The position numbers and the translations under genes are program-made. Below the pieces are notes generated by a model. It saw only the letters and a list, made by a program, of their open reading frames with translations, searched no databases and was not told the DNA's origin. Shown piece by piece: positions 7,775-18,907 of a DNA stretch of 64,000 nt (position 1 is its first letter; each line of letters begins with the position of its first letter). The stretch is from Terrirhizobium terrae (GTDB lineage Bacteria; Pseudomonadota; Alphaproteobacteria; Rhizobiales; Rhizobiaceae): NCBI RefSeq assembly GCF_030323265.1, contig NZ_CP104992.1, positions 1-64,000 of the forward strand, given 5' to 3'.

Positions 7775-10700
7775 GGTTTGCTCATTTCTTCGTCGACCGG
7801 CCGGTTTTCGCCTCGGTCATCTCGCTGGTGCTGCTGCTTGTCGGCAGCGTCGCCTATTTTCAGCTGCCGGTCGCGCAATATCCCGAGATCGCGCCTCCCA
7901 CCATCGTCATCCGCACCTCTTACCCGGGCGCCAATGCCCAGACGATTGCCGACACCGTCTCGACGCCGATCGAGCAGGAGGTCAACGGTGTCGAGGACAT
8001 GCTCTACATGTCCTCCTACTCCACCTCCGATGGCACGATGCAGCTGACGGTGACCTTCAGGCTCGGCACCGATCTCGACAAGGCCCAGGTGCTCGTCCAG
8101 AACCGCGTCTCGACCGCCCTGCCCCGATTGCCGGAGGACGTGCAGCGGCTCGGCGTCACGACGTCGAAGAGCTCTCCCAATCTTCTGATGGTGATCCACG
8201 TCCTGTCGCCGAACAATCGCTACGACCAGCTTTACACCTCCAATTTCGCCCGCAACCGCATCCGCGACCGGCTGGTCCGCCTCGAGGGTGTCGGCGATGT
8301 GCAGATCTTCGGCGAACGCCAGTATTCCATGCGCATCTGGCTCGATCCGGAAAAGCTGTCTGCCTATGACATGACGGCGACCGACGTCGTCAATGCCCTG
8401 CGCGACCAGAACGTCCAGGTCTCCGGCGGCTCGATCGGCGGTCCTCCGAACCCCGACAACATGGGATTCCAGTATACGATCACGACCGAGGGTCGTTTCT
8501 CCGACGTGCGCCAGTTCCGCTACGTCATCGTCAAGTCGGGCACCGACGGCCGGCTCGTGAAACTTGAGGACGTCGCCCGCATCGAACTTGGTGCGCAGGA
8601 CTATGTCACCAATAGCTATCTCAACAACAGTCCCGCCGTGGCGCTCGGCATCTTCGCCCGCCCCGGCACCAATGCACTTGAAACCGCAGAGCAGGTCCGC
8701 GGCGTCATGACCAGCATGCAGTCGACCTTCCCGCCGGGCCTCGAATATCGCATCGTCTACGACACGACCGGTTTCGTCGAGGAATCCATCACCGAGGTCT
8801 ACCGGACAATTGCCGAGGCAGCGATCCTGGTCGCAATCGTCGTTCTCGTCTTCCTTCAATCGTGGCGTACCGCCATCATCCCGATCGTCGCCATCCCGGT
8901 GTCGCTGATCGGTACCTTCGCCTTCCTGGCCGCCTTCGGCATGTCGCTCAACATGCTGAGCCTGTTCGGTCTCGTTCTCGCCATCGGCATCGTGGTGGAT
9001 GACGCGATCGTGGTCGTGGAGAATGTCGAGCGAAACCTCGCCAAGGGCATGACGCCGCGACAGGCCGCGCATGTCACCATGGACGAGGTCGGCACGGCGG
9101 TCGTTGCGATCTCGCTCGTGCTCATCGCCGTCTTTGTGCCGACGGCATTCATCCCCGGCATTTCGGGCCAGTTCTACCGGCAGTTCGCCGTCACGATTTC
9201 GATCGCGACAGCCATTTCCGCGATGAATTCGCTCACGCTTTCCCCGGCACTCGCAGCACTTGTTCTGCGGCCTCACGAGCATTCGGAAGGCCGCAAGCGC
9301 AACATCTTCTCGAGAATAGGCGGAGGAGCCGCCAACATCTTCAACCGCGGCTTCGATGCGACGAGCCACGGTTATTCCCGCGTTGTCCACGGTGTCGTGT
9401 CATCGACGCTCGGACTGGCCTGCGCATTTCTCGTCTTCCTCGGGCTTCTGGGCGGAACGTGGTTCCTCAGCACCAAGGTGCCTTCCGGCTTCATTCCGGT
9501 CATGGACCAGGGCTATGCCATTATCGTCGTCCAGCTTCCCGAAGGTGCTGCACTCGGCCGCACCGATGCCGTCGTCCGTCAGGTGGCCGACATCGCGAGG
9601 AAGACGTCGGGCGTCGGTGACGCCGTCGAGTTCGCCGGCTTCAGCGGTGCGACCTTCACCAACGCATCGAATGCAGGCGTGGTCTTCACTCCGTTCAAGC
9701 CGTTCGAGGAACGGTTGGAGCATGGCGATAGCGCTGCCAAGATCATCGGCTCGCTCTATCAGAGTCTGCAGCAGCTGGACGAAGCCTTCATCATCGCCAT
9801 CCCGCCGCCGCCTGTTCAGGGCATCGGCAATTCCGGCGGTTTCAAGATGCAGATCATGGACGAGGAAAACCCGACCATGACCCGGGCTCTGAGCCTTGCC
9901 CAGCAGATGATGGTTGCAGCCAACCAGACGCCTGGCCTGACCGGCGTCTTCACCACCTTCTCGGAAGCGAGCCCGCAATTTTATCTCGATATCGACAGGG
10001 ATAAGGCGCAGTACCTTGATGTGCCGCTACAGAACATCTTCGACACTCTATCCAGCAATCTCGGCGTCAACTACGTGAACGACTTCAACGCCTTCGGTCG
10101 CGTCTATCAGGTGCGGGCGCAGGCTGACGAGCGGTTCAGGATGGACGAAAGCGACATATTGGACCTCAAGGTCCGCTCGGCAAATGGCAGCCTCGTGCCT
10201 CTGGGCACGCTGGTTGACATTCGCAACACCAGCGGCCCTGCCCTCGTGCAGCGCTACAACATGTATGTCTCCGTACCGCTGCAGGGCAACGCGCTGCCGG
10301 GTGTTTCCACCGGCGATGCGCTGCAGAGGATGGAGGCGCTCGCAGCCAAGACGCTGCCGCCCGGGACCACGTTCGAATGGACGGAACTCGCCTATCAGGA
10401 AAGCCAGGCCGGCGGCGGTGCAACGTGGATCTTCGCGCTCTCCGTCGCCTTCGTTTTCCTGGCGCTGGCGGCGCAATATGAAAGCTGGGTCCTGCCGCTC
10501 GCGATCATCCTGATCGTGCCGCTTGCGGTACTCGGCGCCCTTCTCGGCGTCTTCTTCCGCGGGATGGACAACAATATCCTGACCCAGATCGGCTTCGTGG
10601 TGCTGATCGGCCTGGCGGCCAAGAACGCGATCCTGATCGTGGAATTCGCCCGCCAGGCGCAGGAAGAGGGCAAGAGTGCCATTGATGCCGCGGTCGAGGC

Positions 10701-10953
10701 GAGCTTCCTGCGTCTGCGCCCCATCCTGATGACGGCCTTCGCCTTCATCTTCGGCGTGCTGCCGCTGGCGATCGCCGAAGGCCCGGGTGCGGAAATGCGC
10801 CAGGCGCTCGGCACTGCCGTCTTCTTCGGCATGCTCGGCGTCACCTTCTTCGGCCTGTTCCTGACGCCGGTCTTCTTCGTCATCCTCCGCTCGCGCTGGA
10901 AGGCAAAGAAGGAAGAACCATCGGCGCATATGGAGCCGACACCGGCGGAGTAA
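7771..10953 (+). CDS. RND multidrug efflux permease (HAE1/AcrB type)
   Basis: At 1060 residues it is full length for the HAE1 family. The N-terminus (MRFAHFFVDRPVFASVIS) and twelve predicted membrane helices in two repeats with large periplasmic loops are all present. The proton-relay acidic pair is in GIVVDDAIVV (Asp410, Asp411), and the second repeat carries GLAAKNAILIVEFA. It exports hydrophobic or cationic drugs by proton antiport, with the preceding adaptor. The long minus-strand open frames across this gene are GC-rich shadows. A bidirectional hairpin terminator follows. Confidence 0.95.
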   Translation: MRFAHFFVDRPVFASVISLVLLLVGSVAYFQLPVAQYPEIAPPTIVIRTSYPGANAQTIADTVSTPIEQEVNGVEDMLYMSSYSTSDGTMQLTVTFRLGTDLDKAQVLVQNRVSTALPRLPEDVQRLGVTTSKSSPNLLMVIHVLSPNNRYDQLYTSNFARNRIRDRLVRLEGVGDVQIFGERQYSMRIWLDPEKLSAYDMTATDVVNALRDQNVQVSGGSIGGPPNPDNMGFQYTITTEGRFSDVRQFRYVIVKSGTDGRLVKLEDVARIELGAQDYVTNSYLNNSPAVALGIFARPGTNALETAEQVRGVMTSMQSTFPPGLEYRIVYDTTGFVEESITEVYRTIAEAAILVAIVVLVFLQSWRTAIIPIVAIPVSLIGTFAFLAAFGMSLNMLSLFGLVLAIGIVVDDAIVVVENVERNLAKGMTPRQAAHVTMDEVGTAVVAISLVLIAVFVPTAFIPGISGQFYRQFAVTISIATAISAMNSLTLSPALAALVLRPHEHSEGRKRNIFSRIGGGAANIFNRGFDATSHGYSRVVHGVVSSTLGLACAFLVFLGLLGGTWFLSTKVPSGFIPVMDQGYAIIVVQLPEGAALGRTDAVVRQVADIARKTSGVGDAVEFAGFSGATFTNASNAGVVFTPFKPFEERLEHGDSAAKIIGSLYQSLQQLDEAFIIAIPPPPVQGIGNSGGFKMQIMDEENPTMTRALSLAQQMMVAANQTPGLTGVFTTFSEASPQFYLDIDRDKAQYLDVPLQNIFDTLSSNLGVNYVNDFNAFGRVYQVRAQADERFRMDESDILDLKVRSANGSLVPLGTLVDIRNTSGPALVQRYNMYVSVPLQGNALPGVSTGDALQRMEALAAKTLPPGTTFEWTELAYQESQAGGGATWIFALSVAFVFLALAAQYESWVLPLAIILIVPLAVLGALLGVFFRGMDNNILTQIGFVVLIGLAAKNAILIVEFARQAQEEGKSAIDAAVEASFLRLRPILMTAFAFIFGVLPLAIAEGPGAEMRQALGTAVFFGMLGVTFFGLFLTPVFFVILRSRWKAKKEEPSAHMEPTPAE

Positions 10954-10983
10954 GGGCGCCTCGTCTCTCGATACAGGCACAAA

Positions 10984-11014
10984 AATATCCCGGCCGGAAC
11001 CCGACCGGGATATT
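10984..11014. terminator. Bidirectional rho-independent terminator
   Basis: The inverted repeat AATATCCCGG/CCGGGATATT has an 11-base loop. On the minus strand it is followed by a T-run and on the plus strand by a T-rich stretch. It sits between the convergent RND pump and aldo/keto reductase genes. Confidence 0.8.
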
Positions 11015-11038
11015 CTGTTTTCAGATGTGCGGCCTGTT

Positions 11039-12060
11039 TCAGGCCGGCAGCGGTGCCTCGGGATTGACGAGCCCGGCAGATCTGAGCTCCTTCCAGAAAT
11101 CGCCGGGAACGACTTCCTTCAGCGCAGCACTGTCCTCTGCAATGCGCGAGGGCTGGCTTGCGCCCGGAATGACGGCAGCGACCGCCGGATTGGCGAGTGA
11201 GAACTGCAGGCCGGCCGCCTTCATGCTGACACCGTAGCGGTCTGCGATCGCCTTGATGCGGGCAATCTTGTCCTTCATCTCGGGCTTGATCGGTGCATAT
11301 TCGAAATTCGGTCCACCGACGAGAGCGCCCGAACTGTAGGGGCCACCGACGACGACGCCGAGGCCACGCTCGGCAACCGTCGGCATCACCCGCTGCAGCG
11401 CCTTATCATGGTCGAGCAGCGTGTACCGTCCGGCGAGCAGGAACGCGTCCGGACGCGGTTCGTCGAGTTCAAGCACCAGCTCGATCGGCTCGACGCGGTT
11501 GACGCCGAGGCCCCACGCTTTGATGACACCCTCGTCACGCAACCGGCCCAGCGCCTGGAAAGCGCCTTTACGAGCCTCCTCGAACTTTTCCAGCCACAGG
11601 TCACCCCAGAAATCCTGTGCCAGGTCGTGCACGAAGGCGACTTCAATATGGTCCGTCTTGAGACGCGTCAGGCTGTCCTCGATCGAACGCAGCGTCGCGT
11701 CATGGGAATAGTCGTTGACGATCTTGTTCGGCCGTCCGTACTGGAAGACGCCGGCTTTCTCTCCTGCTCGCGAGCGCTGACGTCTTCGATTTCGTCGAGG
11801 ATGACGCGACCCACCTTGGTCGAGATCACATACTGGTCGCGCGGCTTGCCCGCGAGCGCCTCTCCCATGCGGATTTCGGCAAGGCCTGCGCCGTAGAATG
11901 GTGCGTTGTCGTAATAGCGGATCCCGTCACTCCAGGCGGCCTCGACGGTGGCGAGCGCCTCGTCTTCGGGAATGTCGCGAAACATGTTGCCGAGCGGTGC
12001 AGCTCCGAAACCGAGCCTGCTTGGAAGAATGTCCTTAAGTGTCATATCGCTGTCCTTCAT
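11039..12060 (-). CDS. Aldo/keto reductase, frameshifted
   Basis: Two frames join into a 340-residue aldo/keto reductase (TIM barrel, NADPH dependent). The N-terminal half shows LGFGAAPLGNMF and the catalytic Asp/Tyr region GIRYYDNAPFYGAGLAE; the C-terminal half has LTRLKTDHIEVAFVHD and a NADP-binding end, AAVIPGAS. The break lies near 11752-11760, after REQERK, and one missing base restores AGVFQYG. The family resembles pyridoxal 4-dehydrogenase/D-threo-aldose dehydrogenase enzymes, but the substrate cannot be read from sequence. It converges on the efflux pump. Confidence 0.85.
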
Positions 12061-12304
12061 CTGGTCACGCCGAGATGTGCGTCAAGGCGATCAGCTTCAA
12101 GCACGCATTCCGTGCGCTGGAACAAGCATATGATATTGTGGGAATAATTCTCGAATTCAACTGATTGCCAGAGCCGAATCCGGCTTAATCAACTAGCGCA
12201 CGCGTAATCGGGCGTACGCGCAAGACCATTCATATTACGCTGAAATCGGTAGGCTCAAAACAGCGCTGGCCGGTTCACATATGGGCGCGCCGCACCTTTG
12301 CGAA

Positions 12305-12460
12305 TTACGGTGCAGAGCCGATGAACTGAAAATATGCCCAGACGGCGACGAGGACGATGATGATCCCAAGCACAGTCAGAAGGCGCTTCAGCCAGGGTGG
12401 CGTCTGACGAGGCGGCTTCGGCTGTTTGGGACGCTGGAATTTGATGACGTTGTCGTTCAT
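12305..12460 (-). CDS. Small single-pass membrane protein
   Basis: This 51-residue frame starts at ATG 12460. The N-terminus is basic and proline-rich (KFQRPKQPKPPRQTPPWLKRLL); a single hydrophobic helix (TVLGIIIVLVAVWAYFQF) and a four-residue end follow. The layout, with charge inside and one helix, is that of a small inner-membrane protein. Short proteins with similar N-termini are common in rhizobia. Function is unknown. Confidence 0.6.
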   Translation of the reverse strand: MNDNVIKFQRPKQPKPPRQTPPWLKRLLTVLGIIIVLVAVWAYFQFIGSAP

Positions 12461-13049
12461 GCAGCAGGTAATCCGGATGAGGGTTCAAGCCGGTCAATCA
12501 TAATAAGCCGGCCTGGCTCTGGAGAGGCACGATGCTTTCCCACTCGCTCTCTAGCGTATGAGACACCAAAGGGCGAGCAGGAACATTGATCAATGCAGCA
12601 TGCGCACCGCCATCGCGGAAACGACATGGTGCAGACGCTTTGGTGACACAGGATCGAATATTCGAATATCCACACCCCCTCGATCACACAGGAAACATCC
12701 CGCACAGGTTGCATCCGCCACAATCAAATGGCGGCTTCTCAAATGAACAGAACGCAACTCCCGGCAATAAAATTGCGCCGAGCCGGATGCAATCGAAGCA
12801 TCGGTTTCCTCGGCCCTCCTTCCCATTACGTAAGATGTCTTGAATAGCCGCGACCGTACACGCGATAAAATCGGCACCGATCGCTTTTTCGCTTCGCCTG
12901 ATATTCTATTTTTGCAATCCTGACGTTTACCTTTTGGGCAAAGCTGCCGCACTCCGTTGCGATCAGCATCAGAAAAGCCTTGCAGTCCAAGCCTTTCTAT
13001 CATCAATTCCTGCAACCAACCGGAACAAACTGGGAAAGGATAAAACGGT
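12461..13049. other. Intergenic stretch upstream of the peptide ABC operon
   Basis: Nothing protein-coding is convincing here; the open frames are short and lack start sites or family features. The stretch should carry the promoter for the peptide transporter genes that start at 13050. An AGGATAA-like element just before that ATG could serve as its ribosome-binding site. No hairpin or clear operator was recognised. Confidence 0.5.
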
Positions 13050-14648
13050 ATGTCATCTCGTCTTCTTCGCCTGACCACGGCCGCATTGCTTGGCTCCGTG
13101 CTCTTCGCCAGCGCTCCTGCTTTCGCCGAGTCTGTTCTCCATCGCGGCAATGCCGGCGAGCCGCAGACGCTCGACCAGGCACAGACCTCGATCAATATTG
13201 AAGCCTTCATCCTCAAGGATCTCTATGAAGGACTGACTGTTTACGACGCCGCCGGCAAGATCATCCCGGGTGCTGCAGAGTCCTGGACCTTGTCCGATGA
13301 CGGCGTGACCTACACGTTTAAGCTGCGCGAGAATGCAAAATGGTCCGACGGCTCGCCCGTTACTGCGCAGGACTTCGAATTTTCCTTCAAGCGGATAGAA
13401 GATCCCAAGACTGCGGCCGGCTACGCCAACATTCTTTACCCGATCAAGAATGCCGAAAAGGTCAACAAGGGCGAGGCTCCCGTCGACCAGCTCGGCGTCA
13501 AGGCCGTCGACGACAAGACGCTCGAAGTCACCCTGGAACAGCCGACCCCCTTCTTCCTCGAACTGCTCGCTCACCAGACCGCCCTTCCTGTCTCCAAGGC
13601 CAGCGTAGAAAAGAACGGCGCCGATTTCGTCAAGCCGGGCACGATGGTCTCGAACGGCGCCTTCAAGCTCGTGAGCCACGTACCGAACGACAGCCTCGTG
13701 GTGGAAAAGAACGCCAGCTACTGGGATGCAGCCAACGTCAAGCTCGACAAGGTGATCTTCTACCCGATCGACGACCAGGCGGCCTCGGTTCGCCGCTTCG
13801 AGGCGAAGGAAATGGACCTCGTCTATAACTTCTCCGCCGACCAGATCGAACGCCTGCGCGGCATCTACAAGGATCAGGTCCGCGTCTCGCCGACGCTTGC
13901 GACCTATTATTACGTCTTCGACGGCCGCCAGCCTCCGTTCGACGACGTCCGTGTCCGTCAGGCGCTTTCCATGGCTGTTGACCGCGACTTCCTCGCCAAG
14001 GAAATCTACAGCGGCTCGCAGCTGCCTTCCTACTCCTTCGTGCCGCCGGGCATGGCAACCTATGGCGAGCCTGCAAAGGCCGATTTTGCCGAGATGTCCC
14101 AGCTTGATCGCGAGGACAAGGCACTCGAACTGATGAAGGAAGCCGGTTACGGCGAAGGCGGCAAGCCGCTCTCGATCGAGATCCGCTACAACACCAACCC
14201 GAACCATGAGCGCGTCGCGACCGCCGTCGCCGACATGTGGAAGAACACGTTTGGCGCCAATGTCACGATGACCAACCTCGACGTCTCGTCGCACTATGCG
14301 TACCTGCAGGAGGGCGGAAAATATAACGTCGCCCGCGCCGGTTGGGTGGCCGACTATGCTGACGCCGAAAACTTCCTGGCACTCAACGTCTCGACCAACA
14401 AGACCTTCAACTACGGCAAGTACAACAATGCCGAGTTCGACGCCTTGATGAAAAAATCCTATACGGAAGAAGATCCGGCAGCCCGCTCCAAGACCCTCCA
14501 TGAGGCTGAAACGATCCTGATGCGTGATCAGCCAGTTGCGCCATTCCTGACACAGGCCGATTTGTGGCTGGTCTCCAACCGCGTCAAGGGTTGGGAAGAC
14601 AACGCCGCCAACGAGCATCTGAGCCGCTTCCTGAGCATTTCTGAGTAA
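13050..14648 (+). CDS. Peptide ABC transporter substrate-binding protein (OppA/DppA family)
   Basis: The 532-residue protein has a signal peptide cleaved near AFAESVLH and a family 5 solute-binding fold. The N-lobe contains GNAGEPQTLDQAQ and FILKDLYEGL; later segments such as RVRQALSMAVDRDF are typical of oligopeptide binders. It is the first gene of a complete importer: binding protein, two permeases and a fused double ATPase, all on the plus strand. The substrate is probably di- or oligopeptides by family, but family 5 also includes opine and nickel binders, so specificity is open. Confidence 0.92.
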   Translation: MSSRLLRLTTAALLGSVLFASAPAFAESVLHRGNAGEPQTLDQAQTSINIEAFILKDLYEGLTVYDAAGKIIPGAAESWTLSDDGVTYTFKLRENAKWSDGSPVTAQDFEFSFKRIEDPKTAAGYANILYPIKNAEKVNKGEAPVDQLGVKAVDDKTLEVTLEQPTPFFLELLAHQTALPVSKASVEKNGADFVKPGTMVSNGAFKLVSHVPNDSLVVEKNASYWDAANVKLDKVIFYPIDDQAASVRRFEAKEMDLVYNFSADQIERLRGIYKDQVRVSPTLATYYYVFDGRQPPFDDVRVRQALSMAVDRDFLAKEIYSGSQLPSYSFVPPGMATYGEPAKADFAEMSQLDREDKALELMKEAGYGEGGKPLSIEIRYNTNPNHERVATAVADMWKNTFGANVTMTNLDVSSHYAYLQEGGKYNVARAGWVADYADAENFLALNVSTNKTFNYGKYNNAEFDALMKKSYTEEDPAARSKTLHEAETILMRDQPVAPFLTQADLWLVSNRVKGWEDNAANEHLSRFLSISE

Positions 14649-14704
14649 CGAGTAACAGGACGGCGCGCGGGCTGACCGCGCGCCGTCTTGCAGGAGTTCC
14701 CCGT

Positions 14705-15627
14705 ATGCTGGCTTTTGTCCTGCGCCGCCTTGCGAGCGCCATCCCGACGCTTTTCATCGTCGTGACCATTTCCTTCTTCCTGATGCGTTTTGCCCCAGGT
14801 GGCCCCTTTAACCTGGAACGTCCGCTCCCTCCTGCGACCATGGAGAACATCATGCGGACCTACCAGCTGGATCAGCCTCTCTGGCGGCAATATGTGACCT
14901 ACATATCCAATGCCGTTCAGGGGATTTTGGTCCGAGCTATATCTACAAGGACAATTCGGTTGCCGAACTGATCGGCAAGGGCCTGCCCTATTCCATCGAG
15001 CTCGGCTTCTACGCGCTACTCCTGGCACTCGTCGGCGGCGTGGCGCTCGGTACCGCGGCAGCGCTGAGGCAGAACAGCACGCTCGATTTCATGATCATGT
15101 CGCTCGCCACCGTCGGCACGACCGTTCCGAATTTCGTTGTGGGCCCGGTTCTGACGCTGATCTTCGCCGTTATTCTGTCCCTGCTCCCCGCCGGCGGCTG
15201 GGGAGATGGTTCGCTCTCGTATCTGCTGCTGCCGATGATCGCGCTCGCATTGCCGCAATTGGCCGTCTTTGCCCGCCTCACCCGCGGCTCGATGATCGAG
15301 GCCCTGCATGCCGACCATATCCGTACGGCCCGCGCCTACGGCCTGCCGGCCCGCATCGTCGTCGTCACCCATGCAATGCGCGGCGCCATGTTGCCCGTCG
15401 TATCCTATCTGGCGCCCTGCGCCGCTGCCCTGATGACAGGCTCGGCGGTCGTCGAGACCATCTTTACCATCCCCGGCGTCGGCAGATACTTCGTGCTCGG
15501 CGCGCTGAACCGCGACTATACGCTGGTCATGGGCACGGTCGTGCTGATCGCCATCTTCGTCATCGTTTTCAATCTTCTGGTCGATCTTCTCTACGGCCTG
15601 CTCGATCCGAGGGTCCGTCATGACTGA
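14705..15627 (+). CDS. Peptide ABC transporter permease (OppB/DppB type), frameshifted
   Basis: The joined frame encodes 307 residues starting MLAFVLRRLASAIPT, the standard start of this permease family. The binding-protein-dependent EAA-type loop is in RTARAYGLPARIVVVTHAMRGA and the family end LLYGLLDPRVRHD is present. The frame breaks at GGGG 14920-14923; one added G gives the expected GDFGPSYIYKD. It overlaps the second permease by 8 bases. Six transmembrane helices are expected, and the role is to form half of the translocation channel. Confidence 0.9.
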
Positions 15628-16764
15628 TATAATCAACAATCCCGGCACCGATCCAGCCGCGGCACCGCCTGAAACCAGAAGCCGCAGTCTCTTCCAGCTG
15701 GCCGCAATCCGCTTCCGCCGCAACAAGGCGGCGATGGCAGGCTGTGTGGTGATGCTTCTGATCGCGCTCTTCTCCTTCTTAGGACCGCTCTTCGTCCCCC
15801 ACCGCTACGACCAGGTCTACTCGTCCTATGTCACAGTGGCCCCGAGCCTGGAAGCCAGGCCCGATGAGGCCTCCCTGGAAGATGCCATGCGTGGCGTCGC
15901 CACCCGCGCCCGCGTCAATCTCGACGAGTTCAATGTCGAGGGCCAGTCGTTCACCGCGACGATCAGCGCTTCGGATCCGATCGATGCGCGCGCGACGCGA
16001 TATTTCGATCGGGCAAACGAGTTCGATGACACCAAAGTCGTCGCCACGGAAAACGACGGCCGCGTGCTGAAGGTCGAAGGCAAGGTCAGTCGCGAGTACT
16101 TCTTCTTCGGCACCGATCCGAACGGCCGCGACATGCTGGCCCGCGTCATGCTCGGTGGCCAGATCTCGATCGCGGTCGGCCTGCTCGCAAGCCTCGTGTC
16201 GCTCGGCATCGGTGTCGTCTATGGCGCGACTTCGGGCTATCTCGGCGGCCGAGTCGACAACATCATGATGCGTTTCGTCGAGATCCTCTACTCCCTGCCC
16301 TTCGTCTTTCTGGTCGTCGTGCTGGTCGTCTTTTTCGGTCGCTCCTTCATCCTGATCTTTCTCGTCATCGGCGCAGTCGAATGGCTCGACATGGCCCGTA
16401 TCGTACGCGGCCAGACCCTGGCGCTGAAACGCCGAGAGTTCGTCGGTGCCGCGCAGGCGCTGGGATTGACCGACTGGCAGATCATCCGCCGCCACATCAT
16501 TCCGAACACGATCGGCCCGGTCATCGTCTTCGTCACCGTCGTGGTGCCGAAGGTGATCCTGCTGGAAAGCTTCCTGTCCTTCCTCGGGCTCGGCGTACAG
16601 GCGCCTCTGACGAGCTGGGGCGCGCTGATTTCCGAAGGCGCCAACAACATCCAGTCGGCCCCTGGCTGCTGATCTTCCCGTCCATCTTCTTCGTGGCAAC
16701 GCTGTTCTCGCTGAACTTCATCGGCGACGGCCTGCGTGACGCACTCGATCCGAAGGACCGCTGA
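15620..16764 (+). CDS. Peptide ABC transporter permease (OppC/DppC type), frameshifted near the end
   Basis: The joined frame encodes 381 residues. After the first helix (AAMAGCVVMLLIALFSF) there is an extracytoplasmic stretch of about 110 residues before GTDPNGRDMLARVM, longer than in E. coli OppC. The permease core follows with its EAA loop (FVGAAQALGLTDWQIIRRHIIPN). The frame breaks at CCCC 16659-16662; one added C converts SAPGC-stop into SAPWLLIFPSIFF and the normal end. It overlaps the first permease and lies one base before the ATPase gene, consistent with one operon. Confidence 0.9.
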
Positions 16765-16765
16765 C

Positions 16766-18367
16766 ATGCCCGAGACCAAGAAAAACATCCTGTCCATCCG
16801 CGATCTCAAGGTAGACTTCGCGACCCCGGACGGCACCGTCAACGCGGTCAAGGGCATCGGTTTCGACATCAAGGCTGGGGAGACGATTGCTGTCGTCGGC
16901 GAAAGCGGCTCCGGCAAAAGCCAGACGATGATGGGCATCATGGGCCTGCTCGCCAAGAACGGCATGGTAACCGGCTCGGCAAAATATCGCGGCCTTGAAC
17001 TCGTCGGCCTGCCGAAGCGCGAGTTGAACGCCGTGCGCGGCGCCAAGATCACCATGATCTTCCAGGAACCGATGACCTCGCTCGACCCGCTCTATACGAT
17101 CGGCCGGCAGGTCGCCGAACCGATCGTCTATCACCGGGGCGGCACTTACAGGCAGGCCCGACAGCGGGTGCTCGAATTGCTGGAGCTCGTCGGCATTCCC
17201 GACCCCGCCCGCCGCATCGACAGCTACCCGCACGAGCTGTCCGGCGGCCAGCGCCAGCGCGTGATGATCGCCATGGCACTTGCCAACGAGCCCGACGTGC
17301 TGATCGCCGACGAGCCGACGACAGCGCTCGACGTGACGATCCAGGCGCAGATCCTCAAGCTCCTGCGCGACCTGCAGGAACGCTTCGGCATGGCGATCGT
17401 GCTGATCACCCACGATCTCGGCATCGTCCGCCATTTCGCCGAACGCGTCGTCGTCATGCGTCGTGGCGAAGTGGTCGAACAGGGCAAGACGAAGCAGATC
17501 TTCGAAGCGCCGACATCGGCCTATACGCGCATGCTGATCGACGCCGAGCCTCACGGCCGCAAGGAGCCGCCGGCGGCCGGCACTCCCATCATCCTTGAGG
17601 GTCGGGACGTGACGGTCGATTTCGAGATCGGCAAGGGTTTCCTGTCGAAGGGACCGCGCACGTTCCGCGCGGTGGACCACGTTGCGGTAAAGCTCCACGA
17701 GGGCCAGACGATCGGCATCGTCGGTGAAAGCGGCTCTGGCAAGTCGACCCTCGGCCGGGCGCTGCTCAGACTCATTCAGAGCGACGGCAGCTATCGTTTC
17801 GGCAGGGAAGACATCTCGCGGCACGACCGCAAGAAGATGCGCTCGCTGCGCAAGGAAATGCAGCTCGTCTTCCAGGATCCCTATGGCTCGCTCTCGCCGC
17901 GCCAGACCGTCGGCGAGATCATTACCGAGGGCCTTCTCGTGCATGAGCCGGGCCTGACAAAGGCCGAGCGTGACCGCCGCGCCATCGCAGCACTTCAGGA
18001 AGTCGGTCTGGATCCGGCGGCCCGCAACCGCTATCCGCACGAGTTCTCCGGCGGCCAGCGGCAGCGCATCGCGATCGCGCGCGCCATGATCCTCAAGCCT
18101 CAGGTGGTGATCCTCGACGAACCCACTTCCGCACTCGACCGCTCGGTGCAGGGCCAGGTCATCGACCTTCTGCGCAAGCTGCAAGCGGATCACAATCTCT
18201 CCTATGTCTTCATCAGCCACGACCTTTCCGTGGTGAAGGCGATCTCCGACTATGTGATCGTCATGAAGAACGGCGAGATCGTCGAAGAGGGCGAGACCGA
18301 CGCGATTTTCCAAGCACCGCGCGCCGACTATACCAAGGCGCTGATCGGCGCCGCCTTCAACGTCTGA
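16766..18367 (+). CDS. Peptide ABC transporter fused double ATPase (OppD-OppF)
   Basis: The preferred start is ATG 16766, just after the permease stop, giving 533 residues; an in-frame ATG lies at 16736 inside the permease gene. Two ATP-binding cassettes are in tandem. The first has Walker [11 protein letters not shown] and signature LSGGQRQRV; the second has Walker [12 protein letters not shown] and signature FSGGQRQRI. Both have Walker B and H-loop segments ([18 protein letters not shown]). In E. coli these are separate proteins; the fused form is common in rhizobial peptide importers. It powers uptake by the two preceding permeases. Confidence 0.95.
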   Translation: MPETKKNILSIRDLKVDFATPDGTVNAVKGIGFDIKAGETIAVVGESGSGKSQTMMGIMGLLAKNGMVTGSAKYRGLELVGLPKRELNAVRGAKITMIFQEPMTSLDPLYTIGRQVAEPIVYHRGGTYRQARQRVLELLELVGIPDPARRIDSYPHELSGGQRQRVMIAMALANEPDVLIADEPTTALDVTIQAQILKLLRDLQERFGMAIVLITHDLGIVRHFAERVVVMRRGEVVEQGKTKQIFEAPTSAYTRMLIDAEPHGRKEPPAAGTPIILEGRDVTVDFEIGKGFLSKGPRTFRAVDHVAVKLHEGQTIGIVGESGSGKSTLGRALLRLIQSDGSYRFGREDISRHDRKKMRSLRKEMQLVFQDPYGSLSPRQTVGEIITEGLLVHEPGLTKAERDRRAIAALQEVGLDPAARNRYPHEFSGGQRQRIAIARAMILKPQVVILDEPTSALDRSVQGQVIDLLRKLQADHNLSYVFISHDLSVVKAISDYVIVMKNGEIVEEGETDAIFQAPRADYTKALIGAAFNV

Positions 18368-18431
18368 CCAGGGAACCTGATGCGACCTCCGGCCGTTTTG
18401 TGATTGAGAAACAGAACGATCGGAGGCCAGG

Positions 18432-18626
18432 ATGGCAAACGACAAAAGCGCACAGGAAACGATCGAACGCGGCAGCGGCGACAGCTATCGACGCCAGAGA
18501 TCCGACGGCAGCACGCCGGCCGGCGGTCCACATGCCAAGGAGCATCTGACGGATCACGACAAGACACCGGGAACCGGATCTCTGCCCGCGAAGGGTTCTA
18601 AAGACACCGACGCGGGGCCGGAGTGA
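18432..18626 (+). CDS. Small hydrophilic protein of unknown function
   Basis: The 64-residue frame has GGAGG 5-9 bases before ATG 18432. It is highly charged, rich in Gly, Ser, Asp and Lys, with no hydrophobic segment, so it is probably disordered. Similar short proteins starting MANDKSAQETIERG are familiar from Rhizobiaceae genomes, which suggests a conserved but uncharacterised gene. No link to neighbours is evident. Confidence 0.55.
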   Translation: MANDKSAQETIERGSGDSYRRQRSDGSTPAGGPHAKEHLTDHDKTPGTGSLPAKGSKDTDAGPE

Positions 18627-18754
18627 GGCGGGTCCTTTTCGGCTCGAAACCACGGAAAGCAGGTAATTTCGATCGATAATCCAACTACGACCTGCGAGTG
18701 GGAGCGAAAGCGAGGCGATGAGGGGGCCGCACGGCACTCGTTTAAACGTAGTAT

Positions 18755-18800
18755 CCTCCCTCATCCGACCCTTCGGGCCACCTTCTCCCCGAGGGAGAAG
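18755..18800. repeat. Rhizobial intergenic palindromic repeat (RIME-like)
   Basis: The segment CCTCATCCGACCCTTCGGGC followed by CACCTTCTCCCCGAGGGAGAAG contains GGG/CCC palindromes typical of the short mosaic repeats scattered in rhizobial intergenic DNA. It sits between two plus-strand genes. The family name is assigned from memory of such repeats. Confidence 0.55.
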
Positions 18801-18907
18801 ACATTTGGTGCTATAGCGGCGCCCTGCTCCCCATCCTCCGCGACGCCATGACACTTGCTCACTGCCCCCTGTACCGCTAACACAACCTCCATATCCGGAG
18901 GCCTTGC

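Noticed and set aside
7594-9390. 598-codon minus-strand open frame
   Set aside because: It lies antisense to a clear RND pump and adaptor; the translated text is His/Asp/Arg-rich low-complexity, typical of GC-rich antisense frames, with no domain.
13053-14618. 521-codon minus-strand open frame
   Set aside because: It is antisense to the peptide-binding protein, which has a signal peptide and family features.
16718-18445. 575-codon minus-strand open frame
   Set aside because: It is antisense to the fused ABC ATPase with both Walker motifs; no start site or domain.
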